From Caenispirillum bisanense (GTDB lineage: Bacteria; Pseudomonadota; Alphaproteobacteria; Rhodospirillales; Rhodospirillaceae): 64,000 nt of DNA. The stretch's first letter is position 1, and each line of letters starts with the position of its first letter. Positions 34,336 through 43,238 of this stretch are shown here, piece after piece. The stretch is from assembly GCF_039523075.1 (NCBI RefSeq), contig NZ_BAAAEP010000009.1:1-64000 (forward strand). Direction: 5' to 3'. The notes beneath the pieces are model-generated. The model was not told where the DNA came from. It made no database searches and was given only the letters and a program-made list of their open reading frames with translations. Made by a program: the position numbers and the translations under genes.

Positions 34336-35703
34336 ATGACCCACGCCACCGCCGCCCGGCCCGCCCGCCGCGGCACCCGCACCCGCCGCCTTGCCGTCGC
34401 CGCCGTGGCGGCGCTGCTGCTGCCCGCCCTGACCGCCTGCGAAAGCTGGCTCGGCGACAAGGAAACGCCGCCGCTGCCGGGCAAGCGCATCAGCGTGCTG
34501 CAGATGCAGACCGGCCTTGAGGCCGCCCAGGCGCCCGACGTCGACATCCTGGTGCCGCCGCCCGAGCCCAACGCCGACTGGCCGCAGGCCGGCGGCCTCG
34601 CCCACCACGCCATGCAGCACATGGTGGTGGCGGAGCATCCGCGGCAGGCGTGGCGCGCCGGCATCGGCGCCGGCGCCACCTCGCGCGATCGCCTGCTGGC
34701 CCAGCCCATCGTGGCCGACGGCCGCGTCTACACCATCGACACCGAGGCGGTGGTGCGGGCCTTCGACCTGCGCAACGGCGACCGCCTGTGGAGCGCCGAC
34801 CTGGTGCCCGACGACGAGGACACCACCACCCTGCTCGGGGCCGGTGTCGCCTACGCCAACGGCCGCGTCTTCGCCGCCACCGGCCTCGCCGAAGTGGTGG
34901 CCCTGGATGCCGCCACCGGCGCCGAGGTCTGGCGCACCCGCGTGCCGGCGCCGATGCGCGCCGCGCCGACCCACGACGGCGGCCGCGTCTTCGTGGTGAC
35001 GGTGGACAACACCGCCCTCGCCCTTGCCGCTTCCGACGGCCGGGTGCTGTGGAGCCAGCCGGGCGTCGGCGAGGCCACCGGCATCCTCGGCGGCGCCGCC
35101 CCGGCGGTGGACGCCGGCGTCGTCATCGCCCCCATGCGGTCCGGCGAAGTGCTGGCCCTGACCGTCGACACCGGCCGCCCGCTGTGGTCGGACAGCGTCA
35201 TCGCCGCCGGCCGCACCGACGGCGCCGCCAGTCTGGCCGACATCAATGCCCGCGCGGTGCTGGACGACGGCCGCGTCTATGTGGTCAGCGCCTCCGGCCT
35301 GATGACCGCCATCGACCTGCGCACCGGCCGCCGCATCTGGGAACTGCCGGTCGCCGGCATCGAACAGCCGTGGCTGGCCGGGCGTTTCCTCTACGTCCTG
35401 ACCACCGACAGCGACCTTGCCGCGGTGGAGGCCCGCACCGGCCGCGTGCTGTGGGTCACCGCCCTGCCGCAGTGGGAGAACCCGGGCAGCCGCAAGGGCC
35501 GCATCGTATGGTCGGGGCCGGTGCTTGCCTCCGACCGCCTGATCATCGCCGGCAGCCACGGCGAGGCCATGACCGTCAGCCCCTACACGGGCGAGGTTCT
35601 CGGCCGCGAATCCATGCCGTCCGGCGTGACCATCGCTCCGGCGGTGGCGGACGGCACCCTTCTGTTCCTGACGAACGGCGCCGACCTCGTCGCCTATCGC
35701 TGA
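34336..35703 (+). CDS. bamB: Outer membrane assembly lipoprotein BamB (PQQ-like beta-propeller)
   Basis: A 455-residue lipoprotein. It has a basic N-region, a hydrophobic core and a lipobox LTAC with Cys35 as lipidation site, followed by a repeated beta-propeller (recurring G-x-LW and D-x-TG strands such as VVALDAATGAEVWRT and TAIDLRTGRRIWEL). BamB helps the BAM complex insert beta-barrels into the outer membrane. It sits two bases after the yfgM-like gene and 12 bases before der, a transcription unit conserved in proteobacteria. Confidence 0.93.
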   Translation: MTHATAARPARRGTRTRRLAVAAVAALLLPALTACESWLGDKETPPLPGKRISVLQMQTGLEAAQAPDVDILVPPPEPNADWPQAGGLAHHAMQHMVVAEHPRQAWRAGIGAGATSRDRLLAQPIVADGRVYTIDTEAVVRAFDLRNGDRLWSADLVPDDEDTTTLLGAGVAYANGRVFAATGLAEVVALDAATGAEVWRTRVPAPMRAAPTHDGGRVFVVTVDNTALALAASDGRVLWSQPGVGEATGILGGAAPAVDAGVVIAPMRSGEVLALTVDTGRPLWSDSVIAAGRTDGAASLADINARAVLDDGRVYVVSASGLMTAIDLRTGRRIWELPVAGIEQPWLAGRFLYVLTTDSDLAAVEARTGRVLWVTALPQWENPGSRKGRIVWSGPVLASDRLIIAGSHGEAMTVSPYTGEVLGRESMPSGVTIAPAVADGTLLFLTNGADLVAYR

Positions 35704-35715
35704 TTTAGAGACCCC

Positions 35716-37170
35716 ATGACCTTTACCGTCGCCATCATCGGCCGCCCCAACGTCGGCAAGTCGACCCTCTTCAACCGGCTGGTCGGCCGCAAGGAAGCCA
35801 TCGTGCATGACTTCCCGGGCGTCACCCGCGACCGCAAGGAACGCAAGGCCAGCCTGCTCGGCCTCGACTTCCGGGTGATCGACACCGCCGGCCTGGAGGA
35901 GGCGGACCCGGAAAGCCTCGCCGGCCGCATGAGCGCCATGACGCTCGGCTCGCTGTCGCAGGCCGATGTGGTGCTGTTCCTGTTCGACGCCCGCGCCGGC
36001 GTCACGCCCATGGACGAGCATTTCGCCGACGTGCTGCGCAAGCAGCCGACGCCGGTGGTGGTGGTCGCCAACAAGTGCGAAGGCCGCGCCGCCGAGGCCG
36101 GCATGATGGAAGCCTACGGCTTCGGCCTGGGCGAGCCGGTGGGCATCTCGGCCGAACACGGCACCGGCATGGGCGACCTGCTGGAAGCCCTGCTGCCCTA
36201 CGCCCGCGCCCATGCGGCTGAACGCGGCGAGACCCTGTTCGGCGAGGAGCCCGAGACGCCTGTCCTGACGGCGGAGGAACAGGCGGCGCTGGACGACGAA
36301 TCGCTCGGTGCCGACGAAGATCCCAGCCTGCCGGCGGTGCGGACCGAGGAAGACGTGACCAAGCCGCTGCGGCTGGCCATCGTCGGCCGCCCCAACACCG
36401 GCAAGTCCACCTTCGTCAACGCCCTCATCGGCCAGGAACGGCTGCTGACCGGGCCGGAGGCGGGCGTCACCCGCGATGCCATCTCGGTGGACTGGACCTA
36501 CAAGGACCGCGCCATCGAACTGGTGGACACCGCCGGCCTGCGCCGCAAGGCCCGCATCCAGGAAAGCCTGGAACGGCTGTCGGTGGGCGATACGCTCCAT
36601 GCCGTGCGCATGGCGGAAGTGGTCATCCTGATGATCGACGCCAACATGGTGATGGACAAGCAGGACCTCACCATCGCCCGGCTGGTGATCGAGGAAGGCC
36701 GCGCCCTGGTCATCGCCGTCAACAAGTGGGACGCCGCCGAGGACCGCGCCGCCTCGCTCCAGCGCCTGAACGACCGCCTGGAAGCCAGCCTGCCGCAGGT
36801 GCGCGGCATCCCGACGGTCACCCTGTCGGCCATCCGCGGCCAGGGGCTCGACAAGGTGATGGACGCGGTGCTGAAGGTGCATCGCATCTGGAACACCCGC
36901 GTCTCCACCTCGGCCCTGAACCGCTGGCTGGAGCACACGCTCACCCGCCATCCGCCGCCGCTGTCCAAGTCCAAGCGCCGCATCAAGCTGCGCTACATGA
37001 CCCAGCCCAAGGCGCGGCCGCCGACTTTTGCCGTGTCGTGCTCGCGGCCGGAAGATCTGCCGGAAGCCTATGTGCGGTATCTGGTGAACGGCCTGCGCGA
37101 GGACTTCGGCCTGGCCGGCGTGCCCATCCGCATGCACTTCCGCAAGCCGAAGAACCCCTACGTCGACTGA
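35716..37170 (+). CDS. der: Ribosome-associated GTPase Der (EngA)
   Basis: A 484-residue tandem GTPase needed for 50S ribosome assembly. Two complete G domains are visible: GRPNVGKST with DTAGLEE and NKCE, then GRPNTGKST with DTAGLRRK and NKWD. A KH-like domain follows (RIKLRYMTQ, FRKPKNPYV end). The linker between the G domains is acidic (DDESLGADEDPS), as usual. Last gene of the yfgM-bamB-der unit. Confidence 0.97.
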   Translation: MTFTVAIIGRPNVGKSTLFNRLVGRKEAIVHDFPGVTRDRKERKASLLGLDFRVIDTAGLEEADPESLAGRMSAMTLGSLSQADVVLFLFDARAGVTPMDEHFADVLRKQPTPVVVVANKCEGRAAEAGMMEAYGFGLGEPVGISAEHGTGMGDLLEALLPYARAHAAERGETLFGEEPETPVLTAEEQAALDDESLGADEDPSLPAVRTEEDVTKPLRLAIVGRPNTGKSTFVNALIGQERLLTGPEAGVTRDAISVDWTYKDRAIELVDTAGLRRKARIQESLERLSVGDTLHAVRMAEVVILMIDANMVMDKQDLTIARLVIEEGRALVIAVNKWDAAEDRAASLQRLNDRLEASLPQVRGIPTVTLSAIRGQGLDKVMDAVLKVHRIWNTRVSTSALNRWLEHTLTRHPPPLSKSKRRIKLRYMTQPKARPPTFAVSCSRPEDLPEAYVRYLVNGLREDFGLAGVPIRMHFRKPKNPYVD

Positions 37171-37212
37171 CGCCGACCCGCCGCCCGGCACAGGGCGACC
37201 ACTCTCCCGCTT

Positions 37213-37390
37213 GCGCGGGGCGGGCCAACCCGCCCCGAAGCGAGCACTGAGCGAGCGGCCAAGGGCGCGCAAGCGCCCGCCCGGCGAGGGACAAAACAAA
37301 GGCGCGGGGCGGGCCTCCCCGCCCCGAAGCGAGCATTGAGCGAGCGGCCAAGGGCGCGCCAGCGCCCGCCCGGCGAGGGACAAACCAGAA
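37213..37390. repeat. Two tandem copies of an 89-bp palindromic intergenic element
   Basis: Copies begin at 37213 and 37302 (period 89 bp) and are nearly identical. Each contains two hairpins: GGCGGG/CCCGCC and GGGCGC/GCGCCC, separated by a GCGAGCANTGAGCGAGC stretch. Differences fall mainly in the loops (CCAA versus CCTC; GCAA versus GCCA) while stems stay paired. Located between der and glpK, ending 10 bases before the glpK start. Resembles REP/RPE-type dispersed elements. Confidence 0.85.
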
Positions 37391-37400
37391 GGAGCCCGCC

Positions 37401-38867
37401 ATGCACATCCTCGCCATCGACCAGGGCACCACCTCCAGCCGCGCCATCGTGTTCGACGCCGACGGGCAGCCGCTGGCCGTCGCGCAGCGGGAGTTCCCGC
37501 AGCACTACCCCGCGCCCGGCTGGGTGGAGCACGACCCGGAGGACATCTGGACATCCACCGTCGCCTGCGTGCGCGAGGTGCTGGAGCGGGCGGGCGATCA
37601 GGTGGGCGCCATCGGCGTCACCAACCAGCGCGAGACCACCGTGGTGTGGGACCGCCGCAGCGGCCGGCCGCTGCACAACGCCATCGTCTGGCAGGACCGC
37701 CGCACCGCCGATACCTGCCACCGCCTGCGCGAGGCCGGTGTAGAGACGGAGGTGACGCAGCGCTCCGGCCTCATCGTCGATCCCTATTTCTCCGCCACCA
37801 AGGCCGCCTGGGTGCTGGACCATGTGGAGGGGGCGCGGTTGCTGGCGCAGCAGGGCGACCTGTGCTTCGGCACCATCGACAGCTTCCTGATCTGGCGCCT
37901 GACCGGCGGCCGGCGCCATGTCACCGACGCCACCAACGCCTGCCGCACCGCCCTGTTCAACCTGCGCACCCAGGATTGGGACGATGCCCTGTGCGACATC
38001 TTTCGGGTGCCGCGCGCCATGCTGCCGCAGGTGCTGGACAGCGCCGCCGACTTCGGCACCACCGACCCCGACACCATCGGCCGCGCCCTGCCGATCCTGG
38101 GGGTGGCGGGCGACCAGCAGGCGGCGGCGGTGGGACAGGCCTGCTTCACCCCCGGCACCATCAAGAGCACCTACGGCACCGGCTGCTTCGTCATCCTCAA
38201 CACCGGCGACACTCCCATCGAGTCCCACAACCGGCTGTTGACCACCGTCTGCTACCGCCTGAACGGCAGGCCGACCTATGCCATCGAGGGCTCCATCTTC
38301 GTGTCCGGCGCCGCCGTGCAGTGGCTGCGCGACAAGCTGGGGCTGATCCGCTCCGCCGCCGAGACGGAGGCCATCGCCGCCGCCCTGCCCGACAACCGCG
38401 GCGTCTATCTGGTGCCCGCCTTCACCGGCCTGGGGGCGCCGCACTGGGTGCCGGAGGCGCGCGGGGCATTATCCGGCCTCACCCGCGATACCGGCCGCGA
38501 CGAGATCGTGCGGGCGACGCTGGAGGCGGTCGCCTACCAGACCCGCGACCTGTTCCAGGCCATGGCCCAGGACGGCATGGCGCCGCAGACCCTGCGGGTG
38601 GATGGCGGCATGGCGGTGAACGACTGGCTGATGCAGTTCCTGGCCGACACCCTGGACGTGCCGGTGGACCGCCCGCGCGTGACCGAGACGACGGCGCTCG
38701 GCGCCGCCTATCTGGCGGGGCTGCAGGCCGGGCTTTACACCGGCCTGGACGACATCGCCGGCCGCTGGGGCCTCGACGCCCGGTTTACCCCGGCCATGGC
38801 GGCGGAAACCCGGCGGCGAAACCTGGCGGGGTGGGACAAGGCGGTGGGCCGGGTGGCGGCGCCGTAA
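37401..38867 (+). CDS. glpK: Glycerol kinase
   Basis: A 488-residue FGGY kinase converting glycerol to glycerol-3-phosphate. It shows DQGTTSSRAIVFD at the N-terminus, GVTNQRETTVVWD, WQDRRTAD, YGTGCFVILNTG and the C-terminal VDGGMAVNDWLMQF ATP-site motif. Length and motif order are canonical. AAGGAG lies eight bases before the ATG. No glpF or glpD is adjacent; the 89-bp repeats occupy its upstream region, so its promoter may lie within or before them. Confidence 0.96.
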   Translation: MHILAIDQGTTSSRAIVFDADGQPLAVAQREFPQHYPAPGWVEHDPEDIWTSTVACVREVLERAGDQVGAIGVTNQRETTVVWDRRSGRPLHNAIVWQDRRTADTCHRLREAGVETEVTQRSGLIVDPYFSATKAAWVLDHVEGARLLAQQGDLCFGTIDSFLIWRLTGGRRHVTDATNACRTALFNLRTQDWDDALCDIFRVPRAMLPQVLDSAADFGTTDPDTIGRALPILGVAGDQQAAAVGQACFTPGTIKSTYGTGCFVILNTGDTPIESHNRLLTTVCYRLNGRPTYAIEGSIFVSGAAVQWLRDKLGLIRSAAETEAIAAALPDNRGVYLVPAFTGLGAPHWVPEARGALSGLTRDTGRDEIVRATLEAVAYQTRDLFQAMAQDGMAPQTLRVDGGMAVNDWLMQFLADTLDVPVDRPRVTETTALGAAYLAGLQAGLYTGLDDIAGRWGLDARFTPAMAAETRRRNLAGWDKAVGRVAAP

Positions 38868-38874
38868 CGCCGCC
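38855..38874. terminator. Hairpin over the glpK stop codon
   Basis: GGCGGCG, six-base loop, CGCCGCC spanning the end of glpK in a 27-bp gap between convergent genes. No T-tract, so it is only a candidate terminator. Confidence 0.3.
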
Positions 38875-38894
38875 GCCCGTCCTGGCGCCGGCCC

Positions 38895-39452
38895 CTAAGA
38901 CGGCTGGCGCCGCTTCAGGTGGCGGATGAGCGCCAGCGCCTCGGCCGGCGGCGGCTGCTCGATGCGCCAGTAGCGGCGCCCCCCGACGGTACGGCCGAGC
39001 ATGCCGGCATCGACCATGCTCCGCCGCAGCAGGGCATAGTCGCCGAAGTCGTGCAGTGCGGTCAGCGCCTCGTTGAGGTCGGCCTCGCTGAGGTCGTCGC
39101 CCGCCGGCAGCCGCGCCCACAGCGCCCACAGGCACAGCAGGCGATGGCCGGCACGCGACGGCCACCGCAGCAGGCGGCCGTCGGCATCGAAGTGGCGCGC
39201 CGCCCGCTCCACCCGCCGATGATCCACCGCCGGTTCCGGCGGCAGGGCGGCGGCGGGCAGGCGCTCCAGCCGGTCGCGGGCGGCATGCTCGGCCCGCAGG
39301 TGCTGGATGTTGCGGAAGCCGATGGCGCGCGACAGCATGTTCAGCAGCTGGACATGCCCCGGCGGAGTGCCACAGGCGGCAAGGTCGCGGCCGAGGGAGC
39401 GGGCGAGCGCCGACAGGTCGGGCGCGACGAAAGGCAAGCTTTGTCTGGTCAT
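38895..39452 (-). CDS. DUF2087 domain protein
   Basis: A 185-residue protein. Its C-terminal ~80 residues match DUF2087: DGRLLRWPSR, then LSEADLNEALTALHDFGDYALLRRSMVDAGML and GRRYWRIE. The N-terminal ~90 residues are helical and resemble the glyoxalase-superfamily-core-associated region seen in some DUF2087 proteins (HVQLLNMLSRAIGFRNIQHL). DUF2087 often acts with metalloregulators or as a DNA-binding winged domain, but function is not established. The start at 39452 follows GGGG; an upstream in-frame ATG is weaker. Confidence 0.8.
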   Translation of the reverse strand: MTRQSLPFVAPDLSALARSLGRDLAACGTPPGHVQLLNMLSRAIGFRNIQHLRAEHAARDRLERLPAAALPPEPAVDHRRVERAARHFDADGRLLRWPSRAGHRLLCLWALWARLPAGDDLSEADLNEALTALHDFGDYALLRRSMVDAGMLGRTVGGRRYWRIEQPPPAEALALIRHLKRRQPS

Positions 39453-39742
39453 GGGAATCCCCTGGCAGTGCCGCAGGGACCGCATGGGTCCGTCGTTGGT
39501 CGCTGTCTTACGACTCGGCACGGGACAAGGGTTCGGGCGAGTGCTGGCAAACAGGCAGGTTTAGCACCCCGCGAAGGGGCAGCGACGCCTCGGTGAACTG
39601 CCGACCGTGCCCCGTTCATACACCCGCCGCCGCCGGGCTTCAACGGTGCTTTGTGCCCGCCGCGGTTGCCAAGGCCCCAGGATCATTGAGAAGATCAATC
39701 CGGCATCCATATGGCGTGCATCGGATCGAGGCGGGGGTTCCC

Positions 39743-41437
39743 TTGGAAAGCGTGTTTCATGAACTGTCGGTGATCCTGCTGTTCGCCACGGCGGTGGGAG
39801 CGGTGGGGCTGCTGTTGCGGCAGCCGCTGCTGGTGTCGTTCATCGCCGCCGGCATCCTGGCCGGGCCGTCGGTGCTGGGGCTCGGGATGGCCGATGCGCA
39901 CCTGGAGCTGCTGGCGCAGTTCGGCATCTCCATCCTGCTGTTCATCGTCGGCCTGAAGCTGGACATCCACCTCATCCGAACCATGGGCGCGGTGGCGCTG
40001 ACCACCGGCCTCGGGCAGGTGATCTTCACGTCGGTGTTCGGCTTCTTCATCTGCCTGGCGCTCGGCATTTCGCCGCTGGCGAGCCTGTACATCGCCGTCG
40101 CCATCACCTTTTCGTCCACCATCATCATCGTCAAGCTGCTGTCCGACAAGGGCGAGATCGACGCCCTGCACGGCCGCGTGGCGCTCGGTTTCCTGATCGT
40201 GCAGGACATCGTGGTGGTGCTGGTGATGGTGGTGGTCTCGGCGCTGGCCGCCGGCACCGCGGAGGATGGCGCCGGCGGCATGGTGCTGCAGGTGGCGGCG
40301 GTGTTCGCCAAGGGCGCCGTGATGGTGGCGGTGGTGGCGCTGTTCATGAAGTACGTGGCGCAGCGCCTGCTCGACCGGCTGGCGACCTCGCCCGAGCTGA
40401 TGGTGCTGCTGGCCGTCGGCCTGGCGGCCGCCTTCGCCTCGGGGGCGGAGATGCTGGGCTTCAGCATGGAGCTGGGCGCCTTCCTGGCCGGCGTGGCGCT
40501 GGCCTCCACCACCTACCGCGAGGTCATCGGCGCCCGGCTCAATGCCCTGCGCGACTTCATGCTGCTGTTCTTCTTCATCTCCCTCGGCGCCCACATGGAC
40601 CTGTCGACGGTGCGCGACCAGATCGTGCCGGCGGCCGTGCTGTCGGTCTTCGTGCTGGTGGGCAACCCGCTGATCGTGCTGGTGATCATGGGCCTCATGG
40701 GCTACCGCAAGCGCACCGGCTTCCTGGCAGGCCTGACGGTGGCGCAGATCAGCGAGTTCTCGCTCATCTTCATGGCGATGGGCTTGAGCCTCGGCCACGT
40801 CACCAACCAGGACGTCGGGCTGGTGACGCTGGTGGGCGTGGTGACCATCGGCCTGTCCACCTACATGATCCTGTATTCGCATCAGCTCTATCCGAGGCTG
40901 GAGAAGCTGCTCGGGGTGTTCGAGCGCCGCGTGCCGCACCGCGAGGTGGCGCAGGAAGCGGCCGCCGCCCCCGCCCATGCCGACGTCATCCTGTTCGGCC
41001 TCGGCCGCTACGGCAGCAACATCGGGCGCGAGCTGCGCCAGCGCGGGATGAGCGTGCTGGGGGTGGACTTCGACCCAGAGGCGGTGCAGCAGTGGACGCG
41101 CCAGGGCCACCCGGCGCTCTACGGCGATGCCAGCGACCCCGATTTCGCCGCCACCCTGCCGCTGCAGGACAAGCAGTGGGTGGTGACCGCCGTGCCGGCG
41201 CAGCAGTCGTCCACCGCCGGCGGCGACCCCAGCGAGACCCTGGTGCGCAGCCTGCGCAGCAGCGGCTATCGCGGCCGCATCGCCGTCACCGCCCACCGCG
41301 CCGGCGACGTCACCCGCCTGCGCAAGGCGGGCGCCGACGTGGTATTGCTGCCCTTCGCCGATGCCGCCCACCATGCCGTGGAAGTCATCACCGGCCGCGC
41401 CGCCGACATCGAGACGCGAGGAGTCGAGCATGCATGA
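39743..41437 (+). CDS. CPA2-family cation:proton antiporter with TrkA-N domain (KefB/YbaL type)
   Basis: About 564 residues. Twelve or so transmembrane helices fill the first ~380 residues (Na/H exchanger fold, with SFIAAGILAGPSVLG and MELGAFLAGVALASTTYR). A cytoplasmic TrkA-N NAD-binding domain follows (ILFGLGRYGSNIGREL, GVDFDPEAV). These proteins exchange K+ or Na+ for protons under redox or nucleotide control. The start is uncertain: a TTG at 39743 after GGGGG gives a natural N-terminus before TM1, while an ATG at 39593 would add 50 unconvincing residues. It overlaps the USP gene by eight bases. Confidence 0.88.
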   Translation: MESVFHELSVILLFATAVGAVGLLLRQPLLVSFIAAGILAGPSVLGLGMADAHLELLAQFGISILLFIVGLKLDIHLIRTMGAVALTTGLGQVIFTSVFGFFICLALGISPLASLYIAVAITFSSTIIIVKLLSDKGEIDALHGRVALGFLIVQDIVVVLVMVVVSALAAGTAEDGAGGMVLQVAAVFAKGAVMVAVVALFMKYVAQRLLDRLATSPELMVLLAVGLAAAFASGAEMLGFSMELGAFLAGVALASTTYREVIGARLNALRDFMLLFFFISLGAHMDLSTVRDQIVPAAVLSVFVLVGNPLIVLVIMGLMGYRKRTGFLAGLTVAQISEFSLIFMAMGLSLGHVTNQDVGLVTLVGVVTIGLSTYMILYSHQLYPRLEKLLGVFERRVPHREVAQEAAAAPAHADVILFGLGRYGSNIGRELRQRGMSVLGVDFDPEAVQQWTRQGHPALYGDASDPDFAATLPLQDKQWVVTAVPAQQSSTAGGDPSETLVRSLRSSGYRGRIAVTAHRAGDVTRLRKAGADVVLLPFADAAHHAVEVITGRAADIETRGVEHA

Positions 41438-42257
41438 CCGCCGCCCGGCCAGCATTCTGGTCGCCACCGACATGTCCATGCGGTCGGACCGGGCGCTCAC
41501 CCGCGCCATGGACCTCGCCGCCGGCTTCGGCGCCAGTCTGCTGGTGCTGCATGTGGTCGACGAAGACCTGCCGGCGCCGGTGCGCGACCTGCTCTGCGAG
41601 CAGAGCCGCCGCCTGCTGCTGGAACAGGTGGCCGCCCTGCCGCAGGCCAAGGCCGTGCCGTGGCAGGTGGAGGTGGTGCCGGGGGTGGACGTCGCCGCCA
41701 TCGTCGACCGGGCGGAAGCCGTGCAGGCCGGTCTGGTGGTGCTCGGCGCCCACCGTGAGCGCAGTTTCCGCGGCATCATCTTCGGCACCACGACGGAGCG
41801 GGTGATGCACAGCGGCACCGCCCCGGTGCTGGTCGCCCACGGCGCCTATCGCGGTCCCTACCGTCACGTGCTGGCGGCGGTGGACGGATCGCCGGCGTCG
41901 CTGCGGGCGGTGACGGCGGCCCTGCGCTGCTGGCCGGAGGCGGCGGTGCAGGCGGTGCATGTGCTCGACCTGCCGGGCGGCGCGGCGGCGGCCGGCGATG
42001 CGGTCGAACAGGCCGCCGACCGCCTGCGCCCGGCCCTCGACCGGCTGGCGCAGGAGGTCGGCCGGCGGCCCGACCTGGTGGTGGAGATCGGCGACGTCGA
42101 CACCGTGCTGCGCAGCCTCGCCACCCGCTACGCCGCCGACCTGGTGGCCGTCGGCACCACCGGCGGCAACCCGTCGCTGCGCACGCTGCTCGGCGGCACC
42201 ACGGAACGCATCCTGCAAAGCGCCCCCTGCGACGTGCTGGTGGTTCCGCCCGGCTGA
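41430..42257 (+). CDS. Tandem universal stress protein
   Basis: A 275-residue protein with two UspA domains (residues ~7-140 and ~145-275). The second has the ATP-binding signature GTTGGNPSLRTLLGGTTE in G-x2-G-x9-G(S/T) form. In the first, the second glycine is replaced (GAHRERSF), suggesting that only one site binds nucleotide. Translationally coupled to the antiporter gene by an eight-base overlap, so it may gate or report on ion transport; that link is inferred. Confidence 0.9.
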   Translation: MHDRRPASILVATDMSMRSDRALTRAMDLAAGFGASLLVLHVVDEDLPAPVRDLLCEQSRRLLLEQVAALPQAKAVPWQVEVVPGVDVAAIVDRAEAVQAGLVVLGAHRERSFRGIIFGTTTERVMHSGTAPVLVAHGAYRGPYRHVLAAVDGSPASLRAVTAALRCWPEAAVQAVHVLDLPGGAAAAGDAVEQAADRLRPALDRLAQEVGRRPDLVVEIGDVDTVLRSLATRYAADLVAVGTTGGNPSLRTLLGGTTERILQSAPCDVLVVPPG

Positions 42258-42330
42258 CCGCCGCCGCCACCGCCGGAACGGAAAGCGGTATTGCAGCACC
42301 GCCTTGGGAGTATCCCTGCCTCTCCTGGAG

Positions 42331-42358
42331 TTGACTTGCGACCGGATGAAGCTACCTT
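42331..42358 (+). promoter_or_regulatory. Weak putative promoter for the Lys-rich protein gene
   Basis: TTGACT (42331-42336), a 16-base spacer and TACCTT (42353-42358). The -35 element is good and the -10 poor. It lies 38 bases upstream of the start at 42396. Confidence 0.3.
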
Positions 42359-42395
42359 CGATGGCAGGTTCATCACCACACAGGGGGAGGTCGCC

Positions 42396-43166
42396 ATGGC
42401 GAACGACTGGGGAAAAGAGTGGAAGACGACCAAGGAGAAGTTCGAGAAGCTCACCGGCAAGAAGAAGCCGGCGGAGAAGGTGCTCGGCATGTTCCGCAAG
42501 TCCTCGGGCATCGAGGGGGCCCTGAAGGACTGTGACAAGGCCGATGTCGCCGTCGCCGACAAGCGCGGCGGCGCCGCCCCGACCGAGAAGGAAATGGAGG
42601 CCTACAAGGCCGCCAAGAAGAAGTACGACAGCACCGCCGCTACCTACATCAAGTCGCTGGACGACGCGATGAAGGCCGACAAGGGCGCCGACCCGGCCTA
42701 TGCCAATGCGCTCAAGCTGCTGAAGGCGGACCTGAAGGCCATTTCCGCCCGCATGGACTCGTTCATCGCCGGCAAGGTCGCCCAGGTGGAGCAGCTGTCG
42801 GCGACCGAAATGACCATCAAGAACATGATGGTCAACATCAACTCGGCGCTGAAGAAGGCCAAGCTGGCCTACACCCAGGTCATCAACGAGCCGACAGCGG
42901 CGAATTACAACGCCCAGTTCCCGAAGGCGGCGCGCGACATCACCCAGCAGCTGGCCAACATCGTCAAGTTCCGCGCCAAGGGGCAGGAAATCCCCGGCGT
43001 GCCGGTCGCCAACCCCGACAAGGAGGCGAAGGCGCTGGAGGACTGGAACACCAACTTCAAGAAGCTGCCCGACACCGCCAGCCCGGACGACGTGAAGAAG
43101 GCCATCACCGCCTTCGCCCTGGCCTGCAAGGACGTCTCCACCTGGATGAAGAGCAAGACGGCGTGA
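42396..43166 (+). CDS. Uncharacterised Lys-rich helical protein A
   Basis: I do not recognise this 256-residue protein. It is soluble, almost entirely predicted helical, very rich in Lys and Ala, and has no signal peptide or membrane segment. The ATG at 42396 has an excellent GGGGGAGG ribosome-binding site. It shares sequence features with the convergent neighbour at 43239: an N-terminal KKKP (residues 22-25) followed by SGI-x2-ALK (37-44), and a later PTAAN segment. This suggests distant paralogues. The two genes end 72 bases apart. A structural, storage, or secreted-effector role is possible but not supported by any motif. Confidence 0.75.
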   Translation: MANDWGKEWKTTKEKFEKLTGKKKPAEKVLGMFRKSSGIEGALKDCDKADVAVADKRGGAAPTEKEMEAYKAAKKKYDSTAATYIKSLDDAMKADKGADPAYANALKLLKADLKAISARMDSFIAGKVAQVEQLSATEMTIKNMMVNINSALKKAKLAYTQVINEPTAANYNAQFPKAARDITQQLANIVKFRAKGQEIPGVPVANPDKEAKALEDWNTNFKKLPDTASPDDVKKAITAFALACKDVSTWMKSKTA

Positions 43167-43238
43167 TCCTGCCGTCCGTCACCGCCTGAGCGGCACGCCC
43201 GGCCGACCCGCAGGCCGCCGGGCGCATCCGCCGCCGGA

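Noticed and set aside
37213..37390. CRISPR-like repeat array
   Set aside because: Only two directly adjacent copies, 89 bp each, without spacers or cas genes.
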